Source of the DNA: an uncultured Clostridia bacterium
Lineage (GTDB): Bacteria; Bacillota; Clostridia; UBA1381
DNA: 46,721 bases
Direction: 5' to 3'
Assembly: GCA_934486735.1 (NCBI GenBank)
Contig: CAKSQL010000023.1
Span: 1-46,721, forward strand
The notes under the pieces were generated by a model that was given only the letters and a program-made list of their open reading frames with translations, was not told the DNA's origin and searched no databases. The translations under genes and the position numbers were made by a program. Position 1 is the first letter of the stretch. Each line of letters starts with the position of its first letter. Below are positions 17,753 to 26,303 of this stretch, one piece after another.

Positions 17753-19159
17753 ATGGATAAAAAATCTACAGGCGCCGTATACGACGCAAGAACACTCGGC
17801 AAGGGCAAGATGTTTGTACTGGGCTTTCAGCATATGTTCGCTATGTTCGGAGCAACCGTACTTGTTCCGCTTTTAACAGGTCTTGACATTGCAACAACAT
17901 TGCTTATGGCAGGCTTGGGAACACTTTTGTTCCACGCACTCACAAAGGGCAAGGTTCCTGCGTTTTTGGGATCATCGTTCGCTTTCTTGGGCGGATATGC
18001 GGCTGTTGCTCCGCTTTTGGATCATGGCGCTCCGAATACCGAGATGCTGCCTTACGCATGCTTGGGCGTGGCTGCGGCAGGTCTTGTATACCTCGTTTTG
18101 GCGGCACTGTTTAAAATGGCAGGCGTTAAAAAGGTTATGCGCTTTTTCCCGCCGGTTGTTACAGGTCCGATTATCATTTCAATCGGTTTGGGACTGGCAG
18201 GCAGCGCGGTAAGCAACTGTCAGACAAATTGGCTTGTTGCAATAATTGCGCTCGTGATTGTAATTGCCGCAAATATTTGGGGCAAGGGCATGGCAAAGAT
18301 TATACCGATTCTTCTCGGTGTTCTCGGCTCATGCGTAATTGCCGCAATCCTGGCTGGTTTTTGGGGTGAAATAACTACGGTCATTATAGATTCAAAAGAA
18401 CATGAGTATATCTGTTTGTTCGGCAATGAATCACTTAGACTTTTCTCAGTCGAGGCGCTTAACCAACTCAAGTCGGCAGCGTGGATCGGATTCCCGATAA
18501 AATGGCACGGCACTGTTTTCGGCGGCGTAGACTGGTCGAATAAATCTCTTATCGTAAGCTCGATCATAGCAATCCTGCCGATATCATTCGCAACAATGAT
18601 GGAGCATATTGGTGATATCTCGGCTATATCTTCGACAGTAGGCAGAAACTATATCGCAGACCCCGGTCTGCACAGGACTTTGCTCGGCGATGGCTTGGCA
18701 ACAACAATGTCGGCACTTTTCGGAGGCCCGGCAAATACTACATACGGCGAAAATACGGGCGTTTTGGCTCTGTCGAGAGTATATGACCCGAGAGTAATCA
18801 GAATAGCTGCTGTTTTGGCTGTTATCCTCTCGTTCTCGCCGAAATTTGCAGCGATTGTAAACCTCATCCCGACAGCGGTTATCGGCGGTATCTCGTTTGT
18901 GCTCTACGGAATGATTTCGGCAATCGGTGTAAGAAACGTTGTTGAAAACCAGGTAGACTTCACAAAGAGCCGTAACCTTATCGTAGCGGCAATTATACTT
19001 GTATCGGCTCTCGGAGTGGGAACTGTAAGCTTTTTTGTTGGGGGAGTTGAAGTGAAGCTGACAGCTTTGGCAGTGGCTTCAATCCTCGGAATTGTTCTGA
19101 ATGCTGTATTGCCGGGCAAGGATTATGACTTTAACGATGCCCCCGAAATGCAAGCATAA
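17753..19159 (+). CDS. uraA: Uracil permease (NCS2/UraA family)
   Basis: This 468-residue transporter has the 14-segment layout of nucleobase:cation symporters. Family signatures are QHMFAMFGATVLVP (about 23-36), the SFAFLGGY segment after TM3, FATMMEHIGDISAI (about 282-295) and PANTTYGENTGVLALSRVYD (about 325-344). The TTYGEN text and the later RNVVENQVDF are typical of uracil rather than xanthine permeases. It imports uracil with protons for salvage. The start follows GGGAGAG. The next gene is pyrR, 15 bases away, and the attenuator leader ahead fits pyrimidine-dependent control of both. Confidence 0.92.
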   Translation: MDKKSTGAVYDARTLGKGKMFVLGFQHMFAMFGATVLVPLLTGLDIATTLLMAGLGTLLFHALTKGKVPAFLGSSFAFLGGYAAVAPLLDHGAPNTEMLPYACLGVAAAGLVYLVLAALFKMAGVKKVMRFFPPVVTGPIIISIGLGLAGSAVSNCQTNWLVAIIALVIVIAANIWGKGMAKIIPILLGVLGSCVIAAILAGFWGEITTVIIDSKEHEYICLFGNESLRLFSVEALNQLKSAAWIGFPIKWHGTVFGGVDWSNKSLIVSSIIAILPISFATMMEHIGDISAISSTVGRNYIADPGLHRTLLGDGLATTMSALFGGPANTTYGENTGVLALSRVYDPRVIRIAAVLAVILSFSPKFAAIVNLIPTAVIGGISFVLYGMISAIGVRNVVENQVDFTKSRNLIVAAIILVSALGVGTVSFFVGGVEVKLTALAVASILGIVLNAVLPGKDYDFNDAPEMQA

Positions 19160-19174
19160 CGAAAGGGTGACGGC

Positions 19175-19708
19175 ATGAAATTCAAATCTCATGTTTTCGA
19201 CGAAAAGGCAATTTCAAGATCGATTGTCCGTATCGCTCACGAAATAACCGAGCAGAACGAAACAACGGATGATCTGATTATTGCCGGCATAAAGACAAGA
19301 GGCGTGCCGATTGCGCACAGGATTGCCGATTGTATTTATGAAAAGATAGATAATACAAAAAAAATCCCTGTCATAGTTTTGGATATAACCGGCTTCCGCG
19401 ATGATGTCAAAAAGGACACCGCGCCGAGTGCTCAGAATATATCCGAGACGGTGGAGGGCAAGACCGTTATATTGACAGACGATGTTATTTGTACCGGGAG
19501 AACCGCAAGAGCGGCAATGGACGCGCTGATCAGCCTGGGCAGACCGGGCAAAATTCAGCTTGCGGTTATTGTGGACAGAGGTCACAGAGAGCTGCCGATT
19601 CGCGCGGACTATGTGGGGAAAAATATCCCGACCTCCAAAAACGAAAGCATCGAAGTCAAGCTTAAGGAAACAGACGGAATTGAAATGATAGATATTTACG
19701 AGAAGTAA
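19175..19708 (+). CDS. pyrR: Pyrimidine operon attenuation protein / uracil phosphoribosyltransferase
   Basis: PyrR binds UMP/UTP and pyr leader RNAs to promote termination, and has weak uracil phosphoribosyltransferase activity. The PRPP-binding loop is at about 94-107 (VILTDDVICTGRTA), preceded by the flexible loop, with IKTRGVPIA near residue 44. The length of 177 residues is normal. AAAGGG precedes the ATG. Pairing with uraA on one transcript predicts feedback control of uracil import by pyrimidine nucleotides. The de novo pyr genes are not in this window. Confidence 0.95.
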   Translation: MKFKSHVFDEKAISRSIVRIAHEITEQNETTDDLIIAGIKTRGVPIAHRIADCIYEKIDNTKKIPVIVLDITGFRDDVKKDTAPSAQNISETVEGKTVILTDDVICTGRTARAAMDALISLGRPGKIQLAVIVDRGHRELPIRADYVGKNIPTSKNESIEVKLKETDGIEMIDIYEK

Positions 19709-19763
19709 AAAGCTTAAAAGCCGTATTATTCGGACACGGGATTAAAATCGCTTTTCTGTAATA

Positions 19764-19816
19764 TATATTATATCATAAATTGAGCTGTTTGTGTAGTATT
19801 TTGTCTACAGTCTGAA
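19764..19816. repeat. Solo end of the IS1182-type element
   Basis: These 53 bases are identical to 11477-11529, the right end of the insertion remnant, including the 17-bp terminal inverted repeat (19798-19814 region) and half of the subterminal hairpin. Nothing of the left end or the transposase is present. It lies between pyrR and a terminator whose stem begins with the last two bases of the match. It may be the scar of a mostly deleted copy. Confidence 0.85.
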
Positions 19817-19848
19817 CACACCTGTTTAATGCACAGGTGTGTTTTGAG
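19815..19848 (+). terminator. Terminator of uraA-pyrR, abutting the solo insertion end
   Basis: AACACACCTGT and ACAGGTGTGTT form a perfect 11-bp stem with a 7-base loop, followed by TTTTGAGTTTT in plus orientation. It converges on the 3' end of tgt. Confidence 0.85.
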
Positions 19849-19850
19849 TT

Positions 19851-20981
19851 TTATATTCGTCTTGCAAGTTTTTCAACATTTTCTTCGCGGAATTTTTCAA
19901 AACAGTCATTTTCGATAGCGTCTCGTATACGTGCCATAAGCTCATTATAAAAATAGAGATTATGTATAACCGCGAGCCGCATCCCGAGCATTTCCTTTGC
20001 CTTGAACAGGTGTCTTATATATGCGCGCGAATAATTTCGGCACGCCTCGCAGCCGCATTTGGGGTCTATCGGCGAAAGGTCGCGTTCATACTTTTGATTT
20101 TGCAGATTCATCGTGCCGTTGTGCGTGAATATAAACGCATGGCGCGCGTTTCTCGACGGCATTACGCAATCGAAAAAGTCAATTCCTCTCGCAACGCCTT
20201 CGATTATATTCGACGGTGTGCCGACGCCCATAAGATATCGCGGCTTATTTTCGGGAGCATGGGGGAGAACCACATCTAAAATGTGATACATCTCCGCGTG
20301 CGACTCGCCGACTGCAAGTCCGCCTATGGCATAGCCGGGCAGATCAAGCTTTGCGATTTCCCGCATATTTTTGATTCTGAGTTCATCTATAATTCCGCCC
20401 TGGTTTATTCCGAACAGCAGCTGATTTTTATTTATGGTGGTGTCGAGAGCGCAGAGACGTTTCATCTCATCGCGGCAGCGGACAAGCCATCTTGCGGTTC
20501 TTTCACATGATTTTTTCACATACTCGTACGGTGCGGGATTTTCGACACATTCGTCAAATGCCATAGCGATTGTGGATGCCAAATTTGACTGAATCTGCAT
20601 GCTTTCCTCCGGCCCCATAAATATTTTCCGACCGTCGATGTGCGACTGAAAGCTTACGCCCTCTTCGGTTATTTTGCGCAGTGATGCAAGCGAAAAGACC
20701 TGAAATCCGCCGCTGTCGGTCAGAATCGGTCTGTCCCAGTTCATAAACTTGTGCAGACCGCCGAGGTCGTGAATAAGCTTGTCACCGGTTCTGACATGCA
20801 GATGATATGTGTTGGAAAGCTCAATCTGACAGCCGAGATTTTTCAAATCCTCTGTCGAGACAGCGCCTTTTATTGCCGCAACGGTGCCGACATTCTGAAA
20901 TACCGGTGTCTGAACCGTACCGTGAACTGTGTGAAACTCGCCTCTCCGGGCAAGCCCGTTTGTGTGTAAAATTTTAAACAT
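19851..20981 (-). CDS. tgt: tRNA-guanine transglycosylase (bacterial Tgt)
   Basis: Tgt exchanges guanine-34 of GUN-anticodon tRNAs for preQ1. The 376-residue protein shows the family landmarks in order: SNTYHL (56-61), the substrate-binding segment LTDSGGFQVFSL, FGINQGG, YAIGGLAVGE, the nucleophile region GIDFFDCVMPSRNARHA with its Asp, and the zinc site CGCEAC followed by a distal HNLYF histidine. GGAAG precedes the ATG. Together with queA, 150 bases upstream in transcription order, it performs the last two template steps of queuosine synthesis. The preQ1 synthesis genes are not in the window. Confidence 0.96.
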   Translation of the reverse strand: MFKILHTNGLARRGEFHTVHGTVQTPVFQNVGTVAAIKGAVSTEDLKNLGCQIELSNTYHLHVRTGDKLIHDLGGLHKFMNWDRPILTDSGGFQVFSLASLRKITEEGVSFQSHIDGRKIFMGPEESMQIQSNLASTIAMAFDECVENPAPYEYVKKSCERTARWLVRCRDEMKRLCALDTTINKNQLLFGINQGGIIDELRIKNMREIAKLDLPGYAIGGLAVGESHAEMYHILDVVLPHAPENKPRYLMGVGTPSNIIEGVARGIDFFDCVMPSRNARHAFIFTHNGTMNLQNQKYERDLSPIDPKCGCEACRNYSRAYIRHLFKAKEMLGMRLAVIHNLYFYNELMARIRDAIENDCFEKFREENVEKLARRI

Positions 20982-21130
20982 TTGTAACTTCCTTTTTTAT
21001 AATTAAAATACGGCAGTGAAAATGTACACCGCCTTGCCGGGCAATCGAGTACTCGTAGCGCTAAAATAAATCGCTGTGAGTACCGGTGCGCGACAGAAAA
21101 AGAATTAGATCATTTTCGATAATCAAATAT

Positions 21131-22165
21131 TTAATAAATAAACATGGCATCACCGAAGCTGAAGAAACGGTACTTTTTATCAATAGCCTCTTTATAGGCA
21201 TTCAGGATATTTTCTCTGCCTGCGAGGGCGCTGACAAGCATAATCAGCGTGGACTCGGGCAGATGAAAATTGGTTATCAGCGCATCGATAACATGAAATT
21301 CTTTGCCCGGATATATAAATATATTCGTCCAGCCGGAGACCTCGTGAAGCTCGCCGCCGTTCTGACCTGCCGTCTCAAGAACGCGTGTGGCTGTCGTTCC
21401 GACCGAGACAATGCGTCCGCCGTTTTTCTTGGTCCGGTTGATAAGGTCGGCGGTCTTTTGCGGAAGTATATAAAACTCCGAATGCATTGTATGCTCGGAA
21501 ATATCGTCCGCCTTGACCGGTCTGAATGTTCCCAAACCGACATGAAGCGTGACATAGCCTATATTTATACCCTTTGCCTTGATTCGTCTTAAAAGCGACT
21601 GGGTAAAGTGGAGTCCTGCAGTCGGAGCTGCGGCAGAACCGGGATTTTTTGCATAGACGGTCTGATATCTGTCCTTGTCCTCCAGCTGTTTTGTTATGTA
21701 GTGGGGCAGGGGCATTTCTCCGAGTTTATCCAAAATTTCTTCAAAAACTCCGTCATATTCAAAGCGCACGATACGGTTACCGTCGTCTTTTACTTCGATT
21801 ACCTCGGCTTTCAGCTCGCCGTCGCCGAATATGAATCTCGCCCCCGGCTTTGCTTTTCTTCCCGGGCGGAGAATAACCTCCCATTCGTTCAGAGTTTTCT
21901 TGTGCAGCAGCAAAAACTCAATAAATCCGCCGCTGCCCTCTTTCACTCCATAGAGTCTTGCCGGCAGAACCTTTGTGTCGTTTAAGATAAGGCAATCGCC
22001 CGGATTAAGCTCGTTTATAATATTGTAGAAACGCTCGTCGCGCGTTTCGCCGGTCTTTTTGTTGAGGCACATCAGCTTTGAATAGCTGCGCCGTTTTATC
22101 GGCTCCTGGGCAATGAGTTCCTTTGGTAAATCGTAGTAGAAATCCTTTTTTTCCATAACTGTCAT
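21131..22165 (-). CDS. queA: tRNA preQ1(34) S-adenosylmethionine ribosyltransferase-isomerase
   Basis: QueA transfers and rearranges the ribosyl group of S-adenosylmethionine onto preQ1-34, giving epoxyqueuosine tRNA. The ATG at 22165 (MTVMEKKDFYYDLP) has AAAGGA 7 bases upstream, better than the TTG at 22171; family members start near FYYDLPKELIAQ. Signatures include RLYGVKEGSGG, PGRKAKPG, LPLPHY-type PLPHYI, the motif GSAAAPTAGLHF and ITNFHLPESTLIMLVSA. The length of 344 residues is normal. It is grouped with tgt, an amidase gene and ruvBA on one strand, close to the usual Firmicutes order. Confidence 0.96.
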   Translation of the reverse strand: MTVMEKKDFYYDLPKELIAQEPIKRRSYSKLMCLNKKTGETRDERFYNIINELNPGDCLILNDTKVLPARLYGVKEGSGGFIEFLLLHKKTLNEWEVILRPGRKAKPGARFIFGDGELKAEVIEVKDDGNRIVRFEYDGVFEEILDKLGEMPLPHYITKQLEDKDRYQTVYAKNPGSAAAPTAGLHFTQSLLRRIKAKGINIGYVTLHVGLGTFRPVKADDISEHTMHSEFYILPQKTADLINRTKKNGGRIVSVGTTATRVLETAGQNGGELHEVSGWTNIFIYPGKEFHVIDALITNFHLPESTLIMLVSALAGRENILNAYKEAIDKKYRFFSFGDAMFIY

Positions 22166-22221
22166 TTTCAATCCTTTTTATATGAAATTTTTAGATAATC
22201 GCAAAATTTTACAATTATCCA

Positions 22222-23670
22222 TTATGAAATTTTATTCCCCAAATTATTTTCGTCAAAGGCGATTCCGCTGCTGCCCGGAATGGTTATTTTGGGCAGGCAT
22301 TTCATAATTCCCTCGGCAATCCCGGCTGCAAGCTTATATTGATAGTCGGAATTCAAAAGATTCGAAAGCTCGGTATCGTTTGTGACAAAGCCTATTTCGA
22401 CAAGCGTTGCCGGCATGCTGCATGTTCTGGTTACAACATGTCGTGCGGTTTTGACCTTACGATTGTTCGCATTGGTATGAGTCAGAATAGCTTTTAATAT
22501 TTTATCGGCAAGTTCACTGCTTTTTACTCCGTATGCGGAGGAATTATTTTCGGTTGCATAGTAGACTTCAACGCCGTTTGCGTCAGGCACCGACTCGGCA
22601 GAGTTCGAGTGTATGCTCACAAATATTGCTGCATTTAACGAATTTGCAAATGCCGAACGCTCGGTAAGCTCGGGATATGTATCGCCTGTACGCGTCATCT
22701 CGACGGTGACGCCGTTCGACCTCAGAATATCAACTGTTTTCTGAGCGACTGCAAGGTTTATATCCTTTTCGTTTACGCGCGTGCCGTTGAATTCGCGGCC
22801 GGTGCCTGCGTCCTTGCCGCCGTGACCTGCATCTATAACGACGATTTTCTGTGCCGATGAAGTATCGTCCGAATTGGTGAGCGTGCCTATCATAACCGTT
22901 TTTCTGTCAGACGAAAGCCGCATTGAATAATCCTTTAAGTTAGTCACATCGAGCGCAATTCGGGTATATCCGGTATGCTCGCCGGTGCGCACTCGTGTGA
23001 CCGCGCCCAGACCGACGCTGGCTTGCGACGGCAGATTGCTCCCGGCGTTGTAAATATCGACATACAAAACACCGCCCGGGGTTATGTTCGGCTCGGACAC
23101 AGAGCCGATTGCCCTGTCCGCCGTTACCGATATCACAACCGAGCTGCCCGACTGACGGCAGTAAATTGAATTTAAGGTCGGTGCGTGATAAGAAGTGTTT
23201 ATGTTAATTGAGTTGCCGTTAAAATCCACGCTGTAGCCAAGAGTCTCGGAAATAAATCTGACCGGAACCATGGTTTTTGCGCTCTCGCCTTTCTTGGCAA
23301 TCAGCTTTGGCGCGATTCCGTCGGGAAATTTTTGCTGCTTTCCGTTGATTGTCACTGTATCGCTGCCAATCTGCATTAAGAGCCGTACCCCGTTGCCCTC
23401 GATATAAATTCCGCGTGAGGAATTGTTGTAGTTAACCTTTGCGCCTGCCGCTTCGAAAACATCGCGCAGCGGCACAAGAGCGCGGTCGTTGAATATGATC
23501 GGTTCAAGCGACGGATAAAGCCGCGTTCCGTTGACTGAAAGTGCATATACATTTCCGTTGTATACGTGAGTGCCGCCGTCATATTCAAGCGTCAGCGATG
23601 CCGCCGATGCCGCAGTGGCTGTCAGCAGAAAAATAAATAGAAATGCTAAAATTCTTTTCATTTTATCCAC
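22222..23670 (-). CDS. N-acetylmuramoyl-L-alanine amidase with stalk and AMIN domains
   Basis: The GTG at 23670 is taken as the start because AAGGAAAGG is 5 bases upstream; the ATG three codons later is the alternative. A signal peptide (about 1-24) is followed by a copper-amine-oxidase-N-like stalk domain (about 30-155, VPLRDVFEAAG and VPVRFISETLG repeats), an AMIN-type beta domain (about 165-265) and a zinc amidase_3 domain (about 275-460). The zinc and catalytic residues are in VIDAGHGGKD, the Glu of NEKD, SIHSN and VEIGFVTN. It cleaves the bond between muramic acid and the stem peptide during wall turnover or cell separation. The stalk and AMIN parts likely hold it on the wall. It sits between queA and ruvB. 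Confidence 0.92.
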   Translation of the reverse strand: MDKMKRILAFLFIFLLTATAASAASLTLEYDGGTHVYNGNVYALSVNGTRLYPSLEPIIFNDRALVPLRDVFEAAGAKVNYNNSSRGIYIEGNGVRLLMQIGSDTVTINGKQQKFPDGIAPKLIAKKGESAKTMVPVRFISETLGYSVDFNGNSININTSYHAPTLNSIYCRQSGSSVVISVTADRAIGSVSEPNITPGGVLYVDIYNAGSNLPSQASVGLGAVTRVRTGEHTGYTRIALDVTNLKDYSMRLSSDRKTVMIGTLTNSDDTSSAQKIVVIDAGHGGKDAGTGREFNGTRVNEKDINLAVAQKTVDILRSNGVTVEMTRTGDTYPELTERSAFANSLNAAIFVSIHSNSAESVPDANGVEVYYATENNSSAYGVKSSELADKILKAILTHTNANNRKVKTARHVVTRTCSMPATLVEIGFVTNDTELSNLLNSDYQYKLAAGIAEGIMKCLPKITIPGSSGIAFDENNLGNKIS

Positions 23671-23729
23671 AATATCCTTTCCTTATAAAATAAACAAAAT
23701 CCGTAAAATCTGTCGGCTGCATGAAATAA

Positions 23730-24740
23730 TCAGGATTTCATCGGCAGTCCGAAATGCTCATATGCGTCGGGGGTGACAACTCTGCCGCGCGGTGTGCGCG
23801 CGATGAATCCCAGCTGAAGAAGATACGGCTCGTAAACATCCTCTATTGTGTTTGCCTCCTCGCCTATTGTCGCGGCAAGCGTTTCCACGCCGACCGGACC
23901 TCCTCCGAAATTTTTGACCATTGCAAAAATCATTTTACGGTCGATTTCGTCAAGCCCCATTTTGTCAATTTCCATCATCTGCATTGCGGCGGCGGCGACC
24001 TCGCGTGTTATAACTCCGCCGAATTTCACCTGCGCAAAATCACGCGTTCTTTTCAAAAGCCTGTTTGCGATTCGCGGCGTACCGCGTGAACGCGATGCAA
24101 TTTCCTCCGCACCGCCCTGCTCGATTTCGACATTGAGCAGCTTTGCCGAACGGTTTACTATCTTTATCAGCTCGTTTGTATCGTAAAGCTCCAGTCTCGA
24201 AAGTACGCCGAAACGGTCGCGCAGAGGGGCGGTCAAAAGCCCGGCGCGCGTTGTTGCGCCAATCAGCGTGAATTTTGGCAAATCGAGACGAATCGATTTT
24301 GCCGATGGACCTTTTCCTATAATTATGTCGAGCGCGTAATCCTCCATTGCCGGATACAAAATTTCCTCGACCGTTCTGCTCAGACGATGGATTTCGTCGA
24401 TAAATAAAATATCGTGCTGTGACAGATTGGTGAGAATCGCGGCGAGGTCGCCGGCTTTTTCTATAGCGGGTCCGCTTGTTATTCTTATATTAACTCCCAT
24501 CTCGTTGGCGATTACCCCGGCGAGTGTGGTTTTTCCGAGCCCCGGAGGACCGTATAGCAGCACGTGGTCGAGAGCTTCTTTTCTCTCCTGCGCCGCTTTT
24601 ATATATATTTCAAGGTTGCCCTTTGCTTTTTCCTGACCTATGTACTCGCTCAGCCGATGCGGCCGCAAGCCGGTTTCGATTTCGGCATCCTCATCTATAA
24701 AATCACTTGTTATAATTCTTTCGTTATCGTCAAAAATCAA
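23730..24740 (-). CDS. ruvB: Holliday junction branch migration ATPase RuvB
   Basis: The 336-residue AAA+ motor has Walker A GPPGLGKTT (64-72), Walker B LFIDEIHRL, sensor 1 GATTRAG, the arginine-finger segment RDRFG, sensor 2 GTPRIANRLLKR and the C-terminal winged helix ending GRVVTPDAYEHFGLP. The TTG start at 24740 follows the ruvA stop by 10 bases with AGGTAGG as ribosome site; no closer ATG gives a family-like N terminus. With RuvA it drives branch migration during recombination repair. ruvC is not in the window. Confidence 0.96.
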   Translation of the reverse strand: MIFDDNERIITSDFIDEDAEIETGLRPHRLSEYIGQEKAKGNLEIYIKAAQERKEALDHVLLYGPPGLGKTTLAGVIANEMGVNIRITSGPAIEKAGDLAAILTNLSQHDILFIDEIHRLSRTVEEILYPAMEDYALDIIIGKGPSAKSIRLDLPKFTLIGATTRAGLLTAPLRDRFGVLSRLELYDTNELIKIVNRSAKLLNVEIEQGGAEEIASRSRGTPRIANRLLKRTRDFAQVKFGGVITREVAAAAMQMMEIDKMGLDEIDRKMIFAMVKNFGGGPVGVETLAATIGEEANTIEDVYEPYLLQLGFIARTPRGRVVTPDAYEHFGLPMKS

Positions 24741-24750
24741 AATGCCACAC

Positions 24751-25332
24751 CTACCTCATAAGCTTTTTCAATGCGTTTTTAACAAGCTCCTCAACGCTGC
24801 CGCCCTCCGACAGTGAGACCGCTTTTGACGCTTCTGCCTGCGAATATCCGAGCACAATAAGCGCGCTTGCCGCCTCGGAGCGTTCGTCTGTGAAATCCTC
24901 GTCCGATATATCGGCTGATGAGACAGCGTCAACGGTTTTGAGCTTGTCTTTAAGCTCCAAAATAACGCGCTGTGCAAGCTTCGGACCGACTCCGGCGGCT
25001 TTTGTTATGGTCTTTACATCGTTTGTTATAACGGCGAGCGCAAATTTTTCCGGAGTTGCAACCGATAAAATCGAAAGCGCCGCCTTGGGCCCGACGCCCG
25101 ACACCGAGAGCAGATTCAAAAACATCGAAAGCTCTTCTGTGGTGGGGAATCCGTATAAATCCATAGCGTCCTCGCGGACATAAAGATGTGTATACAAAGT
25201 TGTTTCACTGCCGGGATCGAGTCTTTCCAAAACTGAGAGCGATGTGAATATCTTGTAGCCGATGCCGCCGTTGTCCACAACGGCATAATTTTCTCCCTTG
25301 GTTATATATTTTCCTCGTATATAATAGTACAT
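24751..25332 (-). CDS. ruvA: Holliday junction DNA-binding subunit RuvA
   Basis: The 193-residue protein has the three RuvA parts: an OB fold (about 1-63, MYYYIRGKYI start), tandem helix-hairpin-helix motifs (GVGPKAALSIL at about 79-89 and GVGPKLAQRVILELKDKL) and a small C-terminal RuvB-binding helix domain after an acidic linker. AAGGAT precedes the ATG. It is immediately upstream of ruvB on the same strand and probably co-transcribed with it. Confidence 0.96.
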   Translation of the reverse strand: MYYYIRGKYITKGENYAVVDNGGIGYKIFTSLSVLERLDPGSETTLYTHLYVREDAMDLYGFPTTEELSMFLNLLSVSGVGPKAALSILSVATPEKFALAVITNDVKTITKAAGVGPKLAQRVILELKDKLKTVDAVSSADISDEDFTDERSEAASALIVLGYSQAEASKAVSLSEGGSVEELVKNALKKLMR

Positions 25333-25427
25333 TTTAAATTAAATCCTTCTTTATAGATAATATCATTCCATTAAATATCATACCTCAACAAAAGGAATCT
25401 GTCAACAACCGGATTATTACGTCTTGA

Positions 25428-26204
25428 TTACAATTTTGTTACGTTTGTTAAACGGTACTCGCTCGGTGATTTACCGCTGAGTTTTTTGAAGATTCGATTG
25501 AAGTTCCTGACGCTGCCGAATCCGCTTTCAAGAGCGATTTCGGTCAGACTTTTTGTCGGGTCGGAAATTATTTCACACGCGGCTTCGAATCGGCACATGT
25601 TTAAAAATGCCTTAAAATTCATCATAAAAAATTTGTGAAAGACTCCGGAGAAATAGTGATATTCATACCCGAGCGCTGCGGCGGTTTGACGGAGCGTCAG
25701 ATCCTCGGAAAAATTTTCGTACACATAGCGCAGGATATCGTTTGCGAGGTCTCCGCCGATGCGTGCCGCCGCTGTCTCGGCGTGCGCAGTGCACTGTGCC
25801 GCGAGCAGATATAGGCAGCCGATAATGGTGTAGATGTCGGCATCGGTGCGGCTGAAGAGAGTTTTTATTAAAAATTTTTCGGTATCGGAATCGCACTTGA
25901 ATTTTGAAAAAATCGTGCCGCCGTATTCTTTGGCGAATCTCGGAAAAAAGTCCTCGGAAAATACGCCCACCCACACCTGCGAGCCTTGGGGAATATCAAA
26001 TTCGTGAGGAGTGTTCGGCGGAATAATCAGACATTCGCCGCAGAGCATATTCGTTTGTATTCCGCTGTATGTAAGCTGCATTTCGCCGTCGGTGACATAA
26101 ATTATCTCAAAATTTTTGTGGAAATGCATTTGATATGAAATTTTTCCGTATATAAATATGTTGTAATTGTAATTTCCTATTGAATTGGATATCTGATGAA
26201 TCAT
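25428..26204 (-). CDS. AraC-family regulator with cupin sensor (divergent from the glycyl radical genes)
   Basis: The N-terminal half (about 10-140) is a cupin-like effector domain (HFHKNFEIIYVTDGEMQLTY and IIPPNTPHEF). The C-terminal half (about 155-258) has two helix-turn-helix motifs, with LGYEYHYFSGVFHKFF and the AraC signature ending FKKLSGKSPSEYR. It starts with GGAGG before the ATG and has a perfect TTGACA-17-TATAAT promoter. It is divergent from the activase and glycyl radical enzyme genes, whose own promoter is weak, so it is the likely substrate-responsive activator. Inferred ligand: the substrate or an intermediate of that pathway. Confidence 0.88.
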   Translation of the reverse strand: MIHQISNSIGNYNYNIFIYGKISYQMHFHKNFEIIYVTDGEMQLTYSGIQTNMLCGECLIIPPNTPHEFDIPQGSQVWVGVFSEDFFPRFAKEYGGTIFSKFKCDSDTEKFLIKTLFSRTDADIYTIIGCLYLLAAQCTAHAETAAARIGGDLANDILRYVYENFSEDLTLRQTAAALGYEYHYFSGVFHKFFMMNFKAFLNMCRFEAACEIISDPTKSLTEIALESGFGSVRNFNRIFKKLSGKSPSEYRLTNVTKL

Positions 26205-26236
26205 TGTTATCCTCCGTATCTTAACTTTTGTCTATA

Positions 26237-26265
26237 ATTATATAACTAATTTCTTGCATTGTCAA
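26237..26265 (-). promoter_or_regulatory. Consensus promoter of the first AraC regulator
   Basis: On the minus strand TTGACA (26265-26260) and TATAAT (26242-26237) are 17 bases apart. The opposite strand, facing the activase gene, has only poor matches too close to its ribosome site (for example TTGCAT-17-TATAGT at 26254-26282). Confidence 0.8.
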
Positions 26266-26303
26266 GCCTTTTGAGATATAGTAAAATCAGGAGGTTGATA
26301 AGG

